From the NCBI GenBank assembly GCA_905233915.1, contig CAJOFM010000004.1, forward strand, positions 62,001 to 126,000: DNA of 64,000 bases, read 5' to 3'. Source of the stretch: an uncultured Muribaculaceae bacterium. Lineage in GTDB: Bacteria; Bacteroidota; Bacteroidia; Bacteroidales; Muribaculaceae. The notes beneath the pieces were generated by a model. That model did no database searches. It was not told where the DNA came from and saw only the letters and a list, made by a program, of their open reading frames with translations. The translations under genes were made by a program, and so were the position numbers. Positions 9,240-18,145 of the stretch are shown here, one piece after another. Within the stretch, counting starts at the first letter, position 1, and every line of letters begins with the position of its first letter.

Positions 9240-9295
9240 TGCAATGAAATTGATTAAAGAGTTAATACTGAAAATTTTCAAATTCTATAATTGGG

Positions 9296-9303
9296 CAAAA
9301 TTA
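9296..9303 (-). promoter_or_regulatory. -7 box for the 834-residue secreted protein gene
   Basis: The minus strand reads TAATTTTG, about 57 bases before the preferred ATG. This also supports the shorter start: from the upstream ATG at 9281 the leader would be only about 10 bases. No good -33 was found. Confidence 0.5.
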
Positions 9304-9397
9304 ATGCTTTTTTCTGAATGTATAACACATCAAACCAATTATTTTTTCATCTTAAAAAAACTTCAAGGTTAAGAACATGGTTATGGGATAATTGTTG

Positions 9398-9405
9398 TAA
9401 CTTTG
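9398..9405 (+). promoter_or_regulatory. -7 box of the recA promoter
   Basis: TAACTTTG followed by C matches TAnnTTTG. The recA ATG is 47 bases downstream. The -33 region has no clear TTTG, and no LexA-type palindrome was recognised. Confidence 0.6.
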
Positions 9406-9452
9406 CAGGTTGGATTGACAATCAAAATTAACATCATAACAACTACTACAAA

Positions 9453-10496
9453 ATGGCAGAAGAAATCATCAACCAAGAAGGAACTAACCAGCCGCAGCGC
9501 AAGGAGGTTTCCCCCGAGAAACTCAAAGCCCTGCAGGTGGCTATGGACAAGATAGGCAAGACCTTCGGCAGCGGGTCTATCATGAAACTGGGCGACGACC
9601 ACATCGAGGACATCGAGGTCATCCCCACGGGTTCCATCGGTCTGGACAACGCGCTGGGCGTTGGGGGTTATCCCCGCGGCCGCATCATCGAGATCTACGG
9701 TCCCGAGTCTTCGGGTAAGACCACACTGGCTATCCACGCCATCGCCGAGGCCCAGAAGATGGGTGGCATTGCAGCCATCATCGACGCTGAGCATGCCTTT
9801 GACCGCTTCTATGCCGAGTCGCTGGGTGTTGACGTTAACAACCTGTGGATCAGTCAGCCCGACAATGGTGAACAGGCACTCGAGATTGCCGACCAGCTCA
9901 TTCGTAGCAGCGCCATCGACATTATCGTCATCGACAGTGTCGCCGCGCTGACGCCCAAGGCTGAGATCGAGGGCGAGATGGGCGAGAGCAAGATGGGTCT
10001 GCAGGCCCGCCTGATGAGCCAGGCTCTGAGAAAACTCACTGCTACCATCAGCCGCACCAACACCTGCTGCATCTTCATCAACCAGTTGCGCGAGAAGCTG
10101 GGTGTGATGTTCGGCAACCCCGAGACCACGACCGGTGGCAACGCCCTGAAGTTCTACAGCAGCGTTCGCCTTGACATCCGTCGCGTGGGCCAGATCAAGG
10201 ACGGTGACCAGGTGACCGGCAGCCTCACGCGCGTGAAGGTTGTGAAGAACAAGGTGGCTCCTCCCTTCCGCAAGACCGAGTTTGAAATCCGCTTCGGTGA
10301 GGGCATCAGCAAGGTGGGCGAGATTATCGACCTGGGTGTCGAGTTCGGCATCGTCAAGAAGAGCGGCGCCTGGTTCTCCTATGAGGGCACCAAGTTGGGC
10401 CAAGGCCGCGACGCCGCCAAGCAGATGGTAGCTGATAACCCCGAGCTGGCCGAAGAACTCGAAGCCAAAATCAAGGAGGCGATGAAAGCCAAGTAA
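9453..10496 (+). CDS. recA: Recombinase RecA
   Basis: RecA forms the ATP-dependent filament on single-stranded DNA that drives homologous pairing and triggers the SOS response. The 347-residue protein has Walker A GPESSGKT at residues 83-90, the conserved region [20 protein letters not shown] and the DNA-binding/loop region [20 protein letters not shown]. Length and motifs are standard. The gene is monocistronic: it has its own promoter and a perfect 14-bp terminator hairpin shared with the converging metK. Confidence 0.99.
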   Translation: MAEEIINQEGTNQPQRKEVSPEKLKALQVAMDKIGKTFGSGSIMKLGDDHIEDIEVIPTGSIGLDNALGVGGYPRGRIIEIYGPESSGKTTLAIHAIAEAQKMGGIAAIIDAEHAFDRFYAESLGVDVNNLWISQPDNGEQALEIADQLIRSSAIDIIVIDSVAALTPKAEIEGEMGESKMGLQARLMSQALRKLTATISRTNTCCIFINQLREKLGVMFGNPETTTGGNALKFYSSVRLDIRRVGQIKDGDQVTGSLTRVKVVKNKVAPPFRKTEFEIRFGEGISKVGEIIDLGVEFGIVKKSGAWFSYEGTKLGQGRDAAKQMVADNPELAEELEAKIKEAMKAK

Positions 10497-10524
10497 AACA
10501 ACTTGCATTCATCCAGTTATCAAC

Positions 10525-10558
10525 GATGCGGGCTGTCCTGTTGTGGACAGCCCGCATC
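10525..10558. terminator. Bidirectional terminator between recA and metK
   Basis: A perfect 14-bp stem, GATGCGGGCTGTCC (10525-10538) with GGACAGCCCGCATC (10545-10558), has a 6-base loop and lies between converging genes. Confidence 0.9.
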
Positions 10559-10578
10559 ATTAATTTCCAGTACAACCC

Positions 10579-11844
10579 TTACAAGAGGCCAAAGGCGGCA
10601 CGGAGGGCTTCGGTGCGGTTGAGTTTCTCCCAAGTGAAGAGCTCAACCTCGACTTCCTTGGTCTCATTGTAGAGAGACTCGAACTTCTTCACCTTGAACT
10701 CATACTTGCGGCCCATGTGACCATAGGCTGCAGTCTCGGTGTACATGGGTTGAAGCAGTTTCAGGTCCCTGATGATTGCCGCAGGGCGCATGTCAAACAT
10801 ATCCTTAAGGATGGCGGCTATCTCGGCGTCGCTCACGCCCACATGGCTCGTGCCATAGGTATTGATGTAGAAGCTCACAGGCTCGGCACGTCCGATGGCA
10901 TAGGCCACCTGTACAAGCACCTCGTCGGCGATACCAGCGGCAACCACATTCTTGGCGATGTGGCGGCAGGCATAAGCCGCGCTACGGTCCACCTTGCTGG
11001 GGTCCTTGCCACTGAAGGCGCCACCGCCGTGGGCACCGCGACCACCATAGGTATCCACAATGATCTTGCGGCCTGTTAGACCGGTGTCACCATGAGGTCC
11101 GCCGATGACAAACTTGCCTGTCGGGTTGACATATATCTTGGTGTCCTTATCGACCATGGCGCGGATGTCGGCATTAAAGTGTTCCAGAGTCCTGGGAATG
11201 AGGATGTCTTTTACATCCTTCAGGATTGTCGGCTGGTTCACATCGTCATCATGCTGAGTGCTCACCACAATGGTGTCGATGTGCACAGGACGACGAGTCT
11301 CACCGTCATATTCCACCGTTACCTGAGCCTTGCTGTCGGGTCTCAAGTAGGGCATGAGTTGAGGATGGTTGTGGCGAATGTCGGCCAACTCATGCATGAG
11401 TGCATGGGCCAAGTCGAGTGTCAACGGCATGTAGTTGGGCGTCTCGTTGCAGGCATAACCGAACATCATACCCTGGTCGCCAGCGCCCTGGTCGTCACGA
11501 TTGTCTTCGGCATTGTCAACACCCTGCTTGATGTCACCGCTCTGCTCGTGCACGCTGTTGAGGATACCGCACGAGTTACCGTCGAACTGATACTCGCTCT
11601 TGGTATAGCCGATTTTGTTAATCATCTCGCGAGCCGTGCGCTGCAGATCGATGTAAACGTTGGTGGTCACCTCGCCCGAGATAACAACCTGACCGGTTGT
11701 CACCAGCGTCTCGCAAGCCACATGGGCATGGGGGTCAAAGGCGAGAAATTTGTCAAGGATTGCGTCGCTGATCTGGTCGGCGACTTTGTCGGGATGTCCC
11801 TCGGACACGCTCTCCGACGTGAATAAATAATTCTTACTGTTCAT
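10579..11844 (-). CDS. metK: S-adenosylmethionine synthetase
   Basis: MetK makes S-adenosylmethionine from methionine and ATP. The 421-residue protein shows the N-terminal [20 protein letters not shown], the ATP-site signature [32 protein letters not shown] and the P-loop-like [16 protein letters not shown]. These are all diagnostic of the family. It is transcribed from a well-formed promoter about 145 bases upstream, leaving an unusually long leader with a small hairpin directly in front of the ATG. That leader is a possible control region. Confidence 0.98.
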   Translation of the reverse strand: MNSKNYLFTSESVSEGHPDKVADQISDAILDKFLAFDPHAHVACETLVTTGQVVISGEVTTNVYIDLQRTAREMINKIGYTKSEYQFDGNSCGILNSVHEQSGDIKQGVDNAEDNRDDQGAGDQGMMFGYACNETPNYMPLTLDLAHALMHELADIRHNHPQLMPYLRPDSKAQVTVEYDGETRRPVHIDTIVVSTQHDDDVNQPTILKDVKDILIPRTLEHFNADIRAMVDKDTKIYVNPTGKFVIGGPHGDTGLTGRKIIVDTYGGRGAHGGGAFSGKDPSKVDRSAAYACRHIAKNVVAAGIADEVLVQVAYAIGRAEPVSFYINTYGTSHVGVSDAEIAAILKDMFDMRPAAIIRDLKLLQPMYTETAAYGHMGRKYEFKVKKFESLYNETKEVEVELFTWEKLNRTEALRAAFGLL

Positions 11845-11859
11845 TGTACCAAAAAATCA

Positions 11860-11876
11860 TTCATGTGGAACATGAA
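11860..11876 (-). promoter_or_regulatory. Hairpin in the metK leader, attenuator-like
   Basis: On the minus strand TTCATG, a 5-base loop and CATGAA form a 6-bp hairpin. TGATTTTTTGG follows, and the metK ATG comes 16 bases after the hairpin. The shape resembles a weak intrinsic terminator inside the leader. No known SAM riboswitch class was recognised. Confidence 0.3.
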
Positions 11877-11989
11877 CGCTAAAGAAATAATCAAAAAATA
11901 CTGTTGATTATCGCATTTTAGCATTTTTTCAAGTGGTTGCAAGCAGCCCAAATTCCACTGTTAGTATATGTGATTATAAAATTTGGCTG

Positions 11990-12019
11990 CAAAGGTAGCG
12001 CAAAAAAATGACTGCACAA
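11990..12019 (-). promoter_or_regulatory. metK promoter
   Basis: The minus strand has TTG at 12017-12019, a 19-bp spacer, then TACCTTTG at 11997-11990. This is a close match to the Bacteroidetes sigma-ABfr consensus. It overlaps the divergent lolD promoter region. Confidence 0.75.
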
Positions 12020-12022
12020 GGG

Positions 12023-12051
12023 TTGTGCCATGATTTTTTTCACTACATTTG
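12023..12051 (+). promoter_or_regulatory. lolD promoter
   Basis: TTG at 12023-12025, an 18-bp spacer and TACATTTG at 12044-12051. The two divergent -33 elements (metK and lolD) are only 3 bases apart, so polymerases at the two promoters may interfere. Confidence 0.65.
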
Positions 12052-12072
12052 TAGCCCAAAATGAAATGAGTG

Positions 12073-12747
12073 ATGATTGAGGCTCGGAACATAGTGAAAC
12101 GGTATGGAGACCTGGAGGTGCTCAGGGGCGTTGACCTCGACATCGCCCAGGGCGAAATCGTGTCGATTGTGGGACCCAGCGGTGCAGGCAAGACCACACT
12201 GTTGCAAATCATCGGCACGCTGGACACGCCGCAACAGGGCGAGGTGCGCTATGAGGGCACTGATGTGCTCAAACTCAAGGACCGCGAACTGGCACACTTC
12301 CGCAACCGCAACATCGGCTTTGTGTTCCAGTTCCACCAGCTGCTGCCCGAGTTCACGATGCTCGAGAATGTCGCTATTCCCGCCCTGCTGGGTGGCGACC
12401 CGCGCGACAATGCCTATACCCGCGCCCGCCAGCTGCTGGAGCGCATGCACCTGGGCGACCGTCTGAACCACAAGCCGTCACAGTTGAGCGGTGGCGAGTG
12501 CCAGCGTGTGGCTGTGGCCCGCGCGCTCATCAACAGCCCCAAGGTGATTCTGGCCGATGAACCGTCGGGCAGCCTCGACAGCCAAAACAAGGAAGAACTG
12601 CACCGTCTGTTTTTTGAACTGCGCGACGAGATGGGCCAGACGTTTATTATTGTCACTCACGACGAGGGTCTTGCGGCCCAAGCCGACCGCACCCTCCACA
12701 TGCGCGACGGCCAAATCGTTGACCAAACCATCTGCACTGTACGATGA
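12073..12747 (+). CDS. lolD: LolD-like ABC transporter ATPase
   Basis: This ATPase resembles LolD, the energy subunit of the LolCDE machine that extracts lipoproteins from the inner membrane; MacB-type ATPases are close relatives. I start at the ATG at 12073 ([12 protein letters not shown]); a GTG one codon upstream is possible. The 224-residue protein has Walker A GPSGAGKT (34-41), signature LSGGE (138-142) and Walker B VILADEP (about 158-164). No LolC/E permease is adjacent, but LolD is often encoded apart in Bacteroidetes. The stop overlaps the start of the next gene by four bases (ATGA), so the NigD-like lipoprotein is translationally coupled to it. Confidence 0.85.
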   Translation: MIEARNIVKRYGDLEVLRGVDLDIAQGEIVSIVGPSGAGKTTLLQIIGTLDTPQQGEVRYEGTDVLKLKDRELAHFRNRNIGFVFQFHQLLPEFTMLENVAIPALLGGDPRDNAYTRARQLLERMHLGDRLNHKPSQLSGGECQRVAVARALINSPKVILADEPSGSLDSQNKEELHRLFFELRDEMGQTFIIVTHDEGLAAQADRTLHMRDGQIVDQTICTVR

Positions 12748-13412
12748 AACTACTGCATCACCTTCCCATATTGCTGATTGCTGCCCTGGTAGCGCTGGCT
12801 TCCTGCGACAAGCAGGAGGACATTGACCGCGCCTATACCGACTACCGCTACGATATCGTGACCTATTTGGGTCAGAACGGAACGGGTGCCCTGTTTGAGT
12901 ATCTGGGGCATGGGGACTCGACAGCCGTCAAGTTGCAATCGCACGTCACCATCAACGAGGTGAAGACCAACCAGCGCGTGTTGCTGCGGTATGATTTCAC
13001 CGATCAGGCGACAACCGCGACCAACCGCGACATCGACGTGTATAGCTGCAATGCCATCATCAGCGACTCGTTGCGCAGGAGCGCTGCTGCGCCCGACAGT
13101 CTGCCACAGCATCAGGTGAAGCTGCGCAGCCTGTGGCGCACAGGAGAGTTCATCAACCTGCACTGCCAGGTGGAATACACCAATGCCAGCCGCACCTTCA
13201 TGCTCGTTGCCGACGAAAAGACGCTCAACAACGACACCGTGCACTGCTACCTGGTGCATGACTTGAGGGGCGAGCGGGGCACCTTCTGGCGCGACTGCTA
13301 CGCATCGTTCAATATGGGTGCCTTGTGGAAAAAAGAAACGTTCAGCTGCATGCGCATCCACCTCACCGATGTGACTTATCCCGATAAAAAATATTACGAT
13401 TTTTCAAAATAA
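12744..13412 (+). CDS. NigD-like lipoprotein
   Basis: The 222-residue protein starts with a lipoprotein signal ending in LASC (Cys21), so it should be lipid-anchored, probably to the outer membrane. The mature part has an N-terminal OB-like section ([20 protein letters not shown], then [10 protein letters not shown]) and a C-terminal section containing [16 protein letters not shown]. This layout fits the NigD family of Bacteroidales lipoproteins. The family's molecular function is not established; some members sit in bacteriocin-like operons. The four-base overlap with lolD may only reflect compact packing. Confidence is moderate for the family and high for the lipoprotein signal. Confidence 0.7.
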   Translation: MKLLHHLPILLIAALVALASCDKQEDIDRAYTDYRYDIVTYLGQNGTGALFEYLGHGDSTAVKLQSHVTINEVKTNQRVLLRYDFTDQATTATNRDIDVYSCNAIISDSLRRSAAAPDSLPQHQVKLRSLWRTGEFINLHCQVEYTNASRTFMLVADEKTLNNDTVHCYLVHDLRGERGTFWRDCYASFNMGALWKKETFSCMRIHLTDVTYPDKKYYDFSK

Positions 13413-13444
13413 TCATTATTAAACACATTCATAATTAAAACATT

Positions 13445-13768
13445 ATGGCAAACGAAAATCAAAACCAACAGCAAATTAAGATTGAACTTCCCAAGGAAGA
13501 GTTGCAAGGCCGCTACGCCAATATGGCTATGATCGCTCACGGTCCCAACGATTTCTTTATTGATATGATCCTGCGCGGCCCCAATATGCCGCAGGCCCGC
13601 GTACAGAGCCGCATCATCATGGCTCCCCAGCATGCCAAGGAGTTGATGCTCGCACTGCAGGACAACATCCGCCGCTATGAGAGCAACTTTGGCGAGATCA
13701 AGGTCATGCGCCCCGCCGGCAACCAGGGAAACATCATGGACTTCCCCCTGCCCAAGGGACAGGCTTGA
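13445..13768 (+). CDS. DUF3467 protein
   Basis: This small soluble protein of 107 residues belongs to the DUF3467 family. Recognisable parts are ELQGRYANMAMIAHGPNDFF near the N-terminus, FIDMILRGPNMPQARVQSRI, and the helix PQHAKELMLALQDNIRRYE. The family is widespread in Bacteroidetes and has no established function. The gene follows the NigD-like gene after 32 bases on the same strand and ends with a hairpin terminator, so it may close the lolD transcript. Confidence 0.85.
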   Translation: MANENQNQQQIKIELPKEELQGRYANMAMIAHGPNDFFIDMILRGPNMPQARVQSRIIMAPQHAKELMLALQDNIRRYESNFGEIKVMRPAGNQGNIMDFPLPKGQA

Positions 13769-13798
13769 TTTCTAAAGGCCGCAAGCGGGCTTTAGAAA
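13769..13798 (+). terminator. Hairpin terminator after the DUF3467 gene
   Basis: TTTCTAAAG (13769-13777) pairs with CTTTAGAAA (13790-13798). An inner CCG/CGG pairing is separated by one G-G mismatch. It begins one base after the stop codon. Confidence 0.65.
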
Positions 13799-13842
13799 GT
13801 TTAGAGTTTAGAGTCTTAAACTGACAACTTATTAAAACCGAT

Positions 13843-15318
13843 ATGGAACATCCTTTGTTCATTTATAATACCCTCACGCGGCGCAAGGAGCACTTCGTGC
13901 CGTTGAACGAGCCGATGGTGGGCATGTATGTGTGCGGCCCCACGGTCTATGGCGACCCGCATCTGGGCCACACCAGGCCAGCCATCACGTTCGACGTGCT
14001 GTTCCGCTACCTGCAGCAGCTGGGCTACAAGGTGCGCTATGTGCGCAACATTACCGATGTGGGCCACCTGGAGCACGATGCCGACGAGGGCGAGGACAAG
14101 ATTGCCAAGAAGGCACGACTCGAGCAACTTGAGCCGATGGAAGTAGCGCAGTATTACACCAACCGTTACCACACCGCCATGCAGATGCTCAACGTGCTGC
14201 CTCCCAGCATCGAGCCTCACGCCACGGGCCACATCATCGAGCAAGAGGAACTGGTAAAGCAAATCATGGAGAACGGCTACGCCTATGAGAGCAACGGCAG
14301 CGTGTATTTCGATATCGAAGCCTATAACCGCGACCACCGCTACGGCATTCTCTCAGGCCGCAACCTGGACGATATCCTGAACGCCAGCCGCGAGCTCGAG
14401 GGTGTGGGCGAGAAGCACAACCAGGCCGATTTCGCCTTGTGGAAGAAAGCACAGCCCGAGCACATCATGCGCTGGCCGTCGCCCTGGAGCGACGGTTTCC
14501 CCGGGTGGCACTGCGAGTGCACTGCCATGGGCCGCAAGTATCTGGGCAAGCACTTCGATATCCACGGTGGCGGCATGGACCTCGTGTTCCCACACCATGA
14601 GTGCGAAATCGCGCAGGCCGTGGCCAGCCAGGGAGACGAGATGGTGCGTTACTGGATGCACAACAACATGATCACCATCAATGGGCAGAAGATGGGCAAA
14701 TCGCTGGGCAACTTCATCACCCTGGAGCAATTCTTCACAGGTGACCACCCCGCATTGACCCAGGCCTACACGCCCATGACCATCCGCTTCTTCATCCTTC
14801 AGGCCCATTACCGCGGCACGGTGGACTTCAGCAACGAGGCCCTGCAGGCTGCCGAGAAAGCCCTAGAGCGCATGCTCGACGGATGGCACCGCCTGAATGC
14901 CCTCACCGCCGCCCCGCAGTCGTCGCTGACGCTCGACAATTACCGTCAGCGCTGCGCCGACGCGATGAACGACGACCTGAACACTCCCACGGTCATCGCT
15001 ACCCTGTTTGATGCCTGCAAGGTCATCAATCAGGCCAATGACGGCCATGCCAGCCTGTCACAAGCCGACATCGACGAGCTGAAGAGTGTCTTCCAAACCT
15101 ATCTGTTCGACGTGCTGGGCATCCGCGACGATGCCGCCGGTGGCGACAGCGTGAACCTGGAGCCTTACCGCCAGGCCGTTGACCTGCTGCTGGAGATGCG
15201 CCGCAACGCCAAGGCCGCCAAGGACTGGGCTACCAGCGACCTCATCCGCGACAAGCTGGCCGAGTTCGGCTTTGAGGTCAAGGACACCAAGGACGGCTTT
15301 GAGTGGAAAGTGAAGTAG
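13843..15318 (+). CDS. cysS: Cysteinyl-tRNA synthetase
   Basis: The enzyme charges tRNA-Cys. The 491-residue protein has the class I HIGH motif as HLGH (residues 40-43) and the zinc-ligand cysteine at residue 31 in [15 protein letters not shown]. The zinc region [14 protein letters not shown] is present, and the KMSKS loop appears as KMGKSLGNF. The C-terminal DALR-type helical domain covers about 350-491. Length and motifs are normal. The glycosyltransferase gene follows after a repeat-rich hairpin that probably terminates the cysS message. Confidence 0.97.
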   Translation: MEHPLFIYNTLTRRKEHFVPLNEPMVGMYVCGPTVYGDPHLGHTRPAITFDVLFRYLQQLGYKVRYVRNITDVGHLEHDADEGEDKIAKKARLEQLEPMEVAQYYTNRYHTAMQMLNVLPPSIEPHATGHIIEQEELVKQIMENGYAYESNGSVYFDIEAYNRDHRYGILSGRNLDDILNASRELEGVGEKHNQADFALWKKAQPEHIMRWPSPWSDGFPGWHCECTAMGRKYLGKHFDIHGGGMDLVFPHHECEIAQAVASQGDEMVRYWMHNNMITINGQKMGKSLGNFITLEQFFTGDHPALTQAYTPMTIRFFILQAHYRGTVDFSNEALQAAEKALERMLDGWHRLNALTAAPQSSLTLDNYRQRCADAMNDDLNTPTVIATLFDACKVINQANDGHASLSQADIDELKSVFQTYLFDVLGIRDDAAGGDSVNLEPYRQAVDLLLEMRRNAKAAKDWATSDLIRDKLAEFGFEVKDTKDGFEWKVK

Positions 15319-15320
15319 AC

Positions 15321-15412
15321 CAGTGAACAGTTAATAGTGAACAGTTAATAGTTGCTCACCGTCAACTGTTCACTTTTAACTTTTAACTTTTAACTATTAA
15401 CTATTAACTAAA
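15321..15412 (+). repeat. AT-rich word repeat with terminator hairpin after cysS
   Basis: The stretch has direct copies of GTGAACAGTTAATA and then TTTTAAC and CTATTAA words. AGTGAACAGTT (15336-15346) and AACTGTTCACT (15364-15374) form an 11-bp stem followed by T-rich sequence, which can act as an intrinsic terminator. The same word family recurs at 59078-59120. Confidence 0.75.
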
Positions 15413-15417
15413 AAAGA

Positions 15418-16392
15418 ATGGAGCCGCTGATTTCGGTAATTGTCCCCGTCTATAACGTGGAGGGCTATCTGGACCAATGCATGGAGAGCATCGTTGGCCA
15501 GAGTTATCCTCATCTGGAAATCCTCGTTGTGGATGACGGCAGCACCGACAGCAGCGGCACAATGTGCGACCGTTGGGCCGAGCGTGATGAACGCATCCGC
15601 GTCATCCACCAGCCCAACGGCGGCCTTTCTGCCGCCCGCAACACGGCCCTTGATGTGATGCGCGGGGAACTGGTCATGATGGTGGACAGTGATGACGTGC
15701 TGCACCCCATGGCCATCTCCATCCTGCTGGACATCATGTTGGCAAGCCATGCCGATATCGCTGTAGGCGACTACACGACCTTTGTCACCGGCGCGCCACA
15801 GTGGACCGGGCAAGACAATGGCAAGATTACACACTACAATCAAGAAGAGGCGATACTTGCCATCTTCTACCAGAAGAGGCTCTACCATTCGGCTTGGGGG
15901 CGGCTGTACCTCTCATCACTATTCGACGGCATACGCTACCCGGAGGGCCAATACTATGAAGATTTTGCCGTCATCTATCCCTTGCTCAAGAAGTGCTCAC
16001 TTGTAGCCATGACCGAGAGGCCACTGTATGGTTACCGCAGGCGCGAGAACAGCATCCTGGAGAGTTTCTCGCCCAAACGTGCCGCCGTGCTTGACATCGG
16101 CGAGGGGCTGGAACAACAAATCCAGCAAGAAGGCCACGGCCGCTACTTGAAAGCGGCGCGCAGCCGGTTGCTCAGTGCCTATTTCAACATCTTATTGCTC
16201 AGCAACCAGGACAAAATCAATGATCACAAGGCCCTGCAAGACCGCTGCTGGCAAGGCATCAAGCGATTACGCCGAAAGTGCCTTCTGAACCCTGAAATGC
16301 GCATCAAGAACAAGATGGGAGTAGTCGCATCCTATCTGGGGCGCTGGTTCCTATGCAACATCCTGGGCCACAATTACCAACCGAGAACGTAA
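15418..16392 (+). CDS. Family 2 glycosyltransferase
   Basis: The 324-residue protein starts with the GT2 (GT-A fold) hallmark MEPLISVIVPVYNVEGYLDQ. It also has VVDDGSTDSS and the metal-binding DxD-type motif VDSDD at residues 89-93. It should transfer a sugar from a nucleotide donor to a lipid- or polymer-linked acceptor at the cytoplasmic membrane face; donor and acceptor cannot be told. No transmembrane segment is obvious. It stands alone rather than in a glycan cluster, between cysS and a gene-poor AT-rich stretch. Confidence 0.88.
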   Translation: MEPLISVIVPVYNVEGYLDQCMESIVGQSYPHLEILVVDDGSTDSSGTMCDRWAERDERIRVIHQPNGGLSAARNTALDVMRGELVMMVDSDDVLHPMAISILLDIMLASHADIAVGDYTTFVTGAPQWTGQDNGKITHYNQEEAILAIFYQKRLYHSAWGRLYLSSLFDGIRYPEGQYYEDFAVIYPLLKKCSLVAMTERPLYGYRRRENSILESFSPKRAAVLDIGEGLEQQIQQEGHGRYLKAARSRLLSAYFNILLLSNQDKINDHKALQDRCWQGIKRLRRKCLLNPEMRIKNKMGVVASYLGRWFLCNILGHNYQPRT

Positions 16393-16663
16393 TCGCGACT
16401 ATTTCACAGATAAAAAAAGGGCGTTTATAGAATTTTTTTTGACAAGTCTAAACAATTGGTTTTCTTTGCATAGTCAGAATAATGTAATTTATTCTGAGTA
16501 GCAAATAAATTCAAAAATTGTTTTTAGGCTTGTTTATTCATCTATACCATGACATTTGGGTTTAGTTAAAAGTTTTTTAGGCTTCAGAACACTAAAAAAA
16601 AGAAGAAAAAGACAGGGTGTGAACCTTGCCTTTTTCGTTTTTAAGTATTCGACTTGTGAATAA
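16393..16663. other. Gene-free AT-rich stretch
   Basis: No convincing reading frame is visible. It contains a palindrome with 8-bp arms, CAGAATAA (16475-16482) and TTATTCTG (16489-16496), several T runs, and an imperfect hairpin near 16607-16633 that could terminate the minus-strand CotH gene. A short TTTTCTTTGC at about 16460-16469 resembles a degenerate -7 box. Confidence 0.5.
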
Positions 16664-18145
16664 TCAGGAATTAAGGATCTGTTGAATCAGTGCCGTCACA
16701 TCCGACACATTCAGTATGCCATCATCATTCACATCGGCCGACCAGGGCTCATATTCAGCGCCATTCAATATCATATCTATCAATGCCGTGACATCGCTCA
16801 CGTCAACAATGCCGTTGACATTGACATCACCTAATGGATTCATGGCCATTATCCTAGGATTTAGCCAACTGTATCGGTTGGAGATCCAATAATTGCGCCA
16901 CCCCACAGAGTTAGCAATATTGATTAAATTGCCATAGACCATCTTGTTAAGTTCGGCACTGGCTTCCAAACCCCGTCCCTCTTCTGAGTTATTAAAGCCC
17001 CTCAAATAGCTAGACATGTCACTCACCAAGGAGTCACGCACTCGATGCCAAGCGTGAACAAACTCGGCAACAAAACTGCGGTTGGAGCTATTAAAGAACT
17101 TTGTCATGTGTTCAACATGAGAGGCCGACCAAGCCGACTCGGTGCGCTCAGCCATGTCAAAATCCCATGCCAGAGGCATGACGATGGGCGTTGAAGCTGT
17201 GGTGTCATACTTGGTATAGTACAGATTGGTTCCTCCCGCGTCCCTGGTACCCATAATATCATGTACAAGACACCATCGCGCGAAGGAGGCGACATCAATC
17301 ATGCTGGAGTAGGTGGCATTGCGCACACTATTCTCAAAGCGTGTGACTAATGACTGCATGTAATCCAACTGCTCGGGCAGGATGTCATCACTATCAGGAT
17401 ACTTGAAGGTGTAATTATAGGATGGTGATGATGAAGACGACACATACACATCCTCGTTCCACCAGTAGGGATCATACTCAAAGATGTAGCCACAGTTCTT
17501 ATCGACATTCAGGCGGCAATCGGGGTTACGCTTCACCGCCTCGCACAACAAGTAAGTGCCACGGTACTTCTTATTAATGATCAGATTGACAAAATGATGT
17601 CGGGGAGTCCATACCATACCCACCATCTCATTGACATGGAGGCCCGTTATCGTCGTCAGATAATCATCCTTCAGCAATAGCCACTCCTTGTCCTTGTAGA
17701 TGTTATCATCGCGAAACAAGAGGTCAGACTTCTTCTGCAACTTGATTTTATAAGGTTTCTTATCTTGATAAGCGCTGGTATTGCCACGCAGCTTGATGGT
17801 CATGCCACTCACATCCTTCTCATAATCCCCGCTATCATAGAGCACACTATCTGCTCCATCTATGTTTTTGTAGATAATCAGTCGGCCAGGCACCTTAGTC
17901 GCATTGGTGATCGAAGCACCCATGCAGCCAGAAGGAGCCGACACATAATCACACGTTGGTTCCTCATTATCAACGGTTTCAACATAAATCACAGGCAGAC
18001 CTTTAGAAATAATCGTTGTCAATGAAAACGAATTGTTGTCACCGACAAGAATCATTTCCTCGTTCTCGATACCAAACGATTGGTTCCAGCTCAAGAGTGA
18101 GCATGCGATAAGAACAACACGAACTATTTTTTTCATCAGGAACAT
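16664..18145 (-). CDS. Secreted CotH-like protein, paired dockerin-like C-terminus (second of a tandem pair)
   Basis: The 493-residue protein has a signal peptide (MKKIVRVVLIACSLLSWNQSFG after an optional MFL start) and a CotH kinase-like domain over about 100-400. Signature pieces are KLRGNTSAYQDKKPYKIKL, KEWLLLKDDY, YRGTYLLCEAVKRN and PLAWDFDMAER. CotH proteins are atypical kinases first known from spore coats; secreted versions occur in many gut bacteria. The C-terminus has two dockerin-like halves (DVNVNGIVDVSDVTALIDMI and DVNDDGILNVSDVTALIQQI), ending three residues before the stop. The ATG at 18145 overlaps the upstream stop by one base (TAATG), which suggests coupled translation. It is clearly a paralogue of its upstream neighbour. 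Confidence 0.82.
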   Translation of the reverse strand: MFLMKKIVRVVLIACSLLSWNQSFGIENEEMILVGDNNSFSLTTIISKGLPVIYVETVDNEEPTCDYVSAPSGCMGASITNATKVPGRLIIYKNIDGADSVLYDSGDYEKDVSGMTIKLRGNTSAYQDKKPYKIKLQKKSDLLFRDDNIYKDKEWLLLKDDYLTTITGLHVNEMVGMVWTPRHHFVNLIINKKYRGTYLLCEAVKRNPDCRLNVDKNCGYIFEYDPYWWNEDVYVSSSSSPSYNYTFKYPDSDDILPEQLDYMQSLVTRFENSVRNATYSSMIDVASFARWCLVHDIMGTRDAGGTNLYYTKYDTTASTPIVMPLAWDFDMAERTESAWSASHVEHMTKFFNSSNRSFVAEFVHAWHRVRDSLVSDMSSYLRGFNNSEEGRGLEASAELNKMVYGNLINIANSVGWRNYWISNRYSWLNPRIMAMNPLGDVNVNGIVDVSDVTALIDMILNGAEYEPWSADVNDDGILNVSDVTALIQQILNS

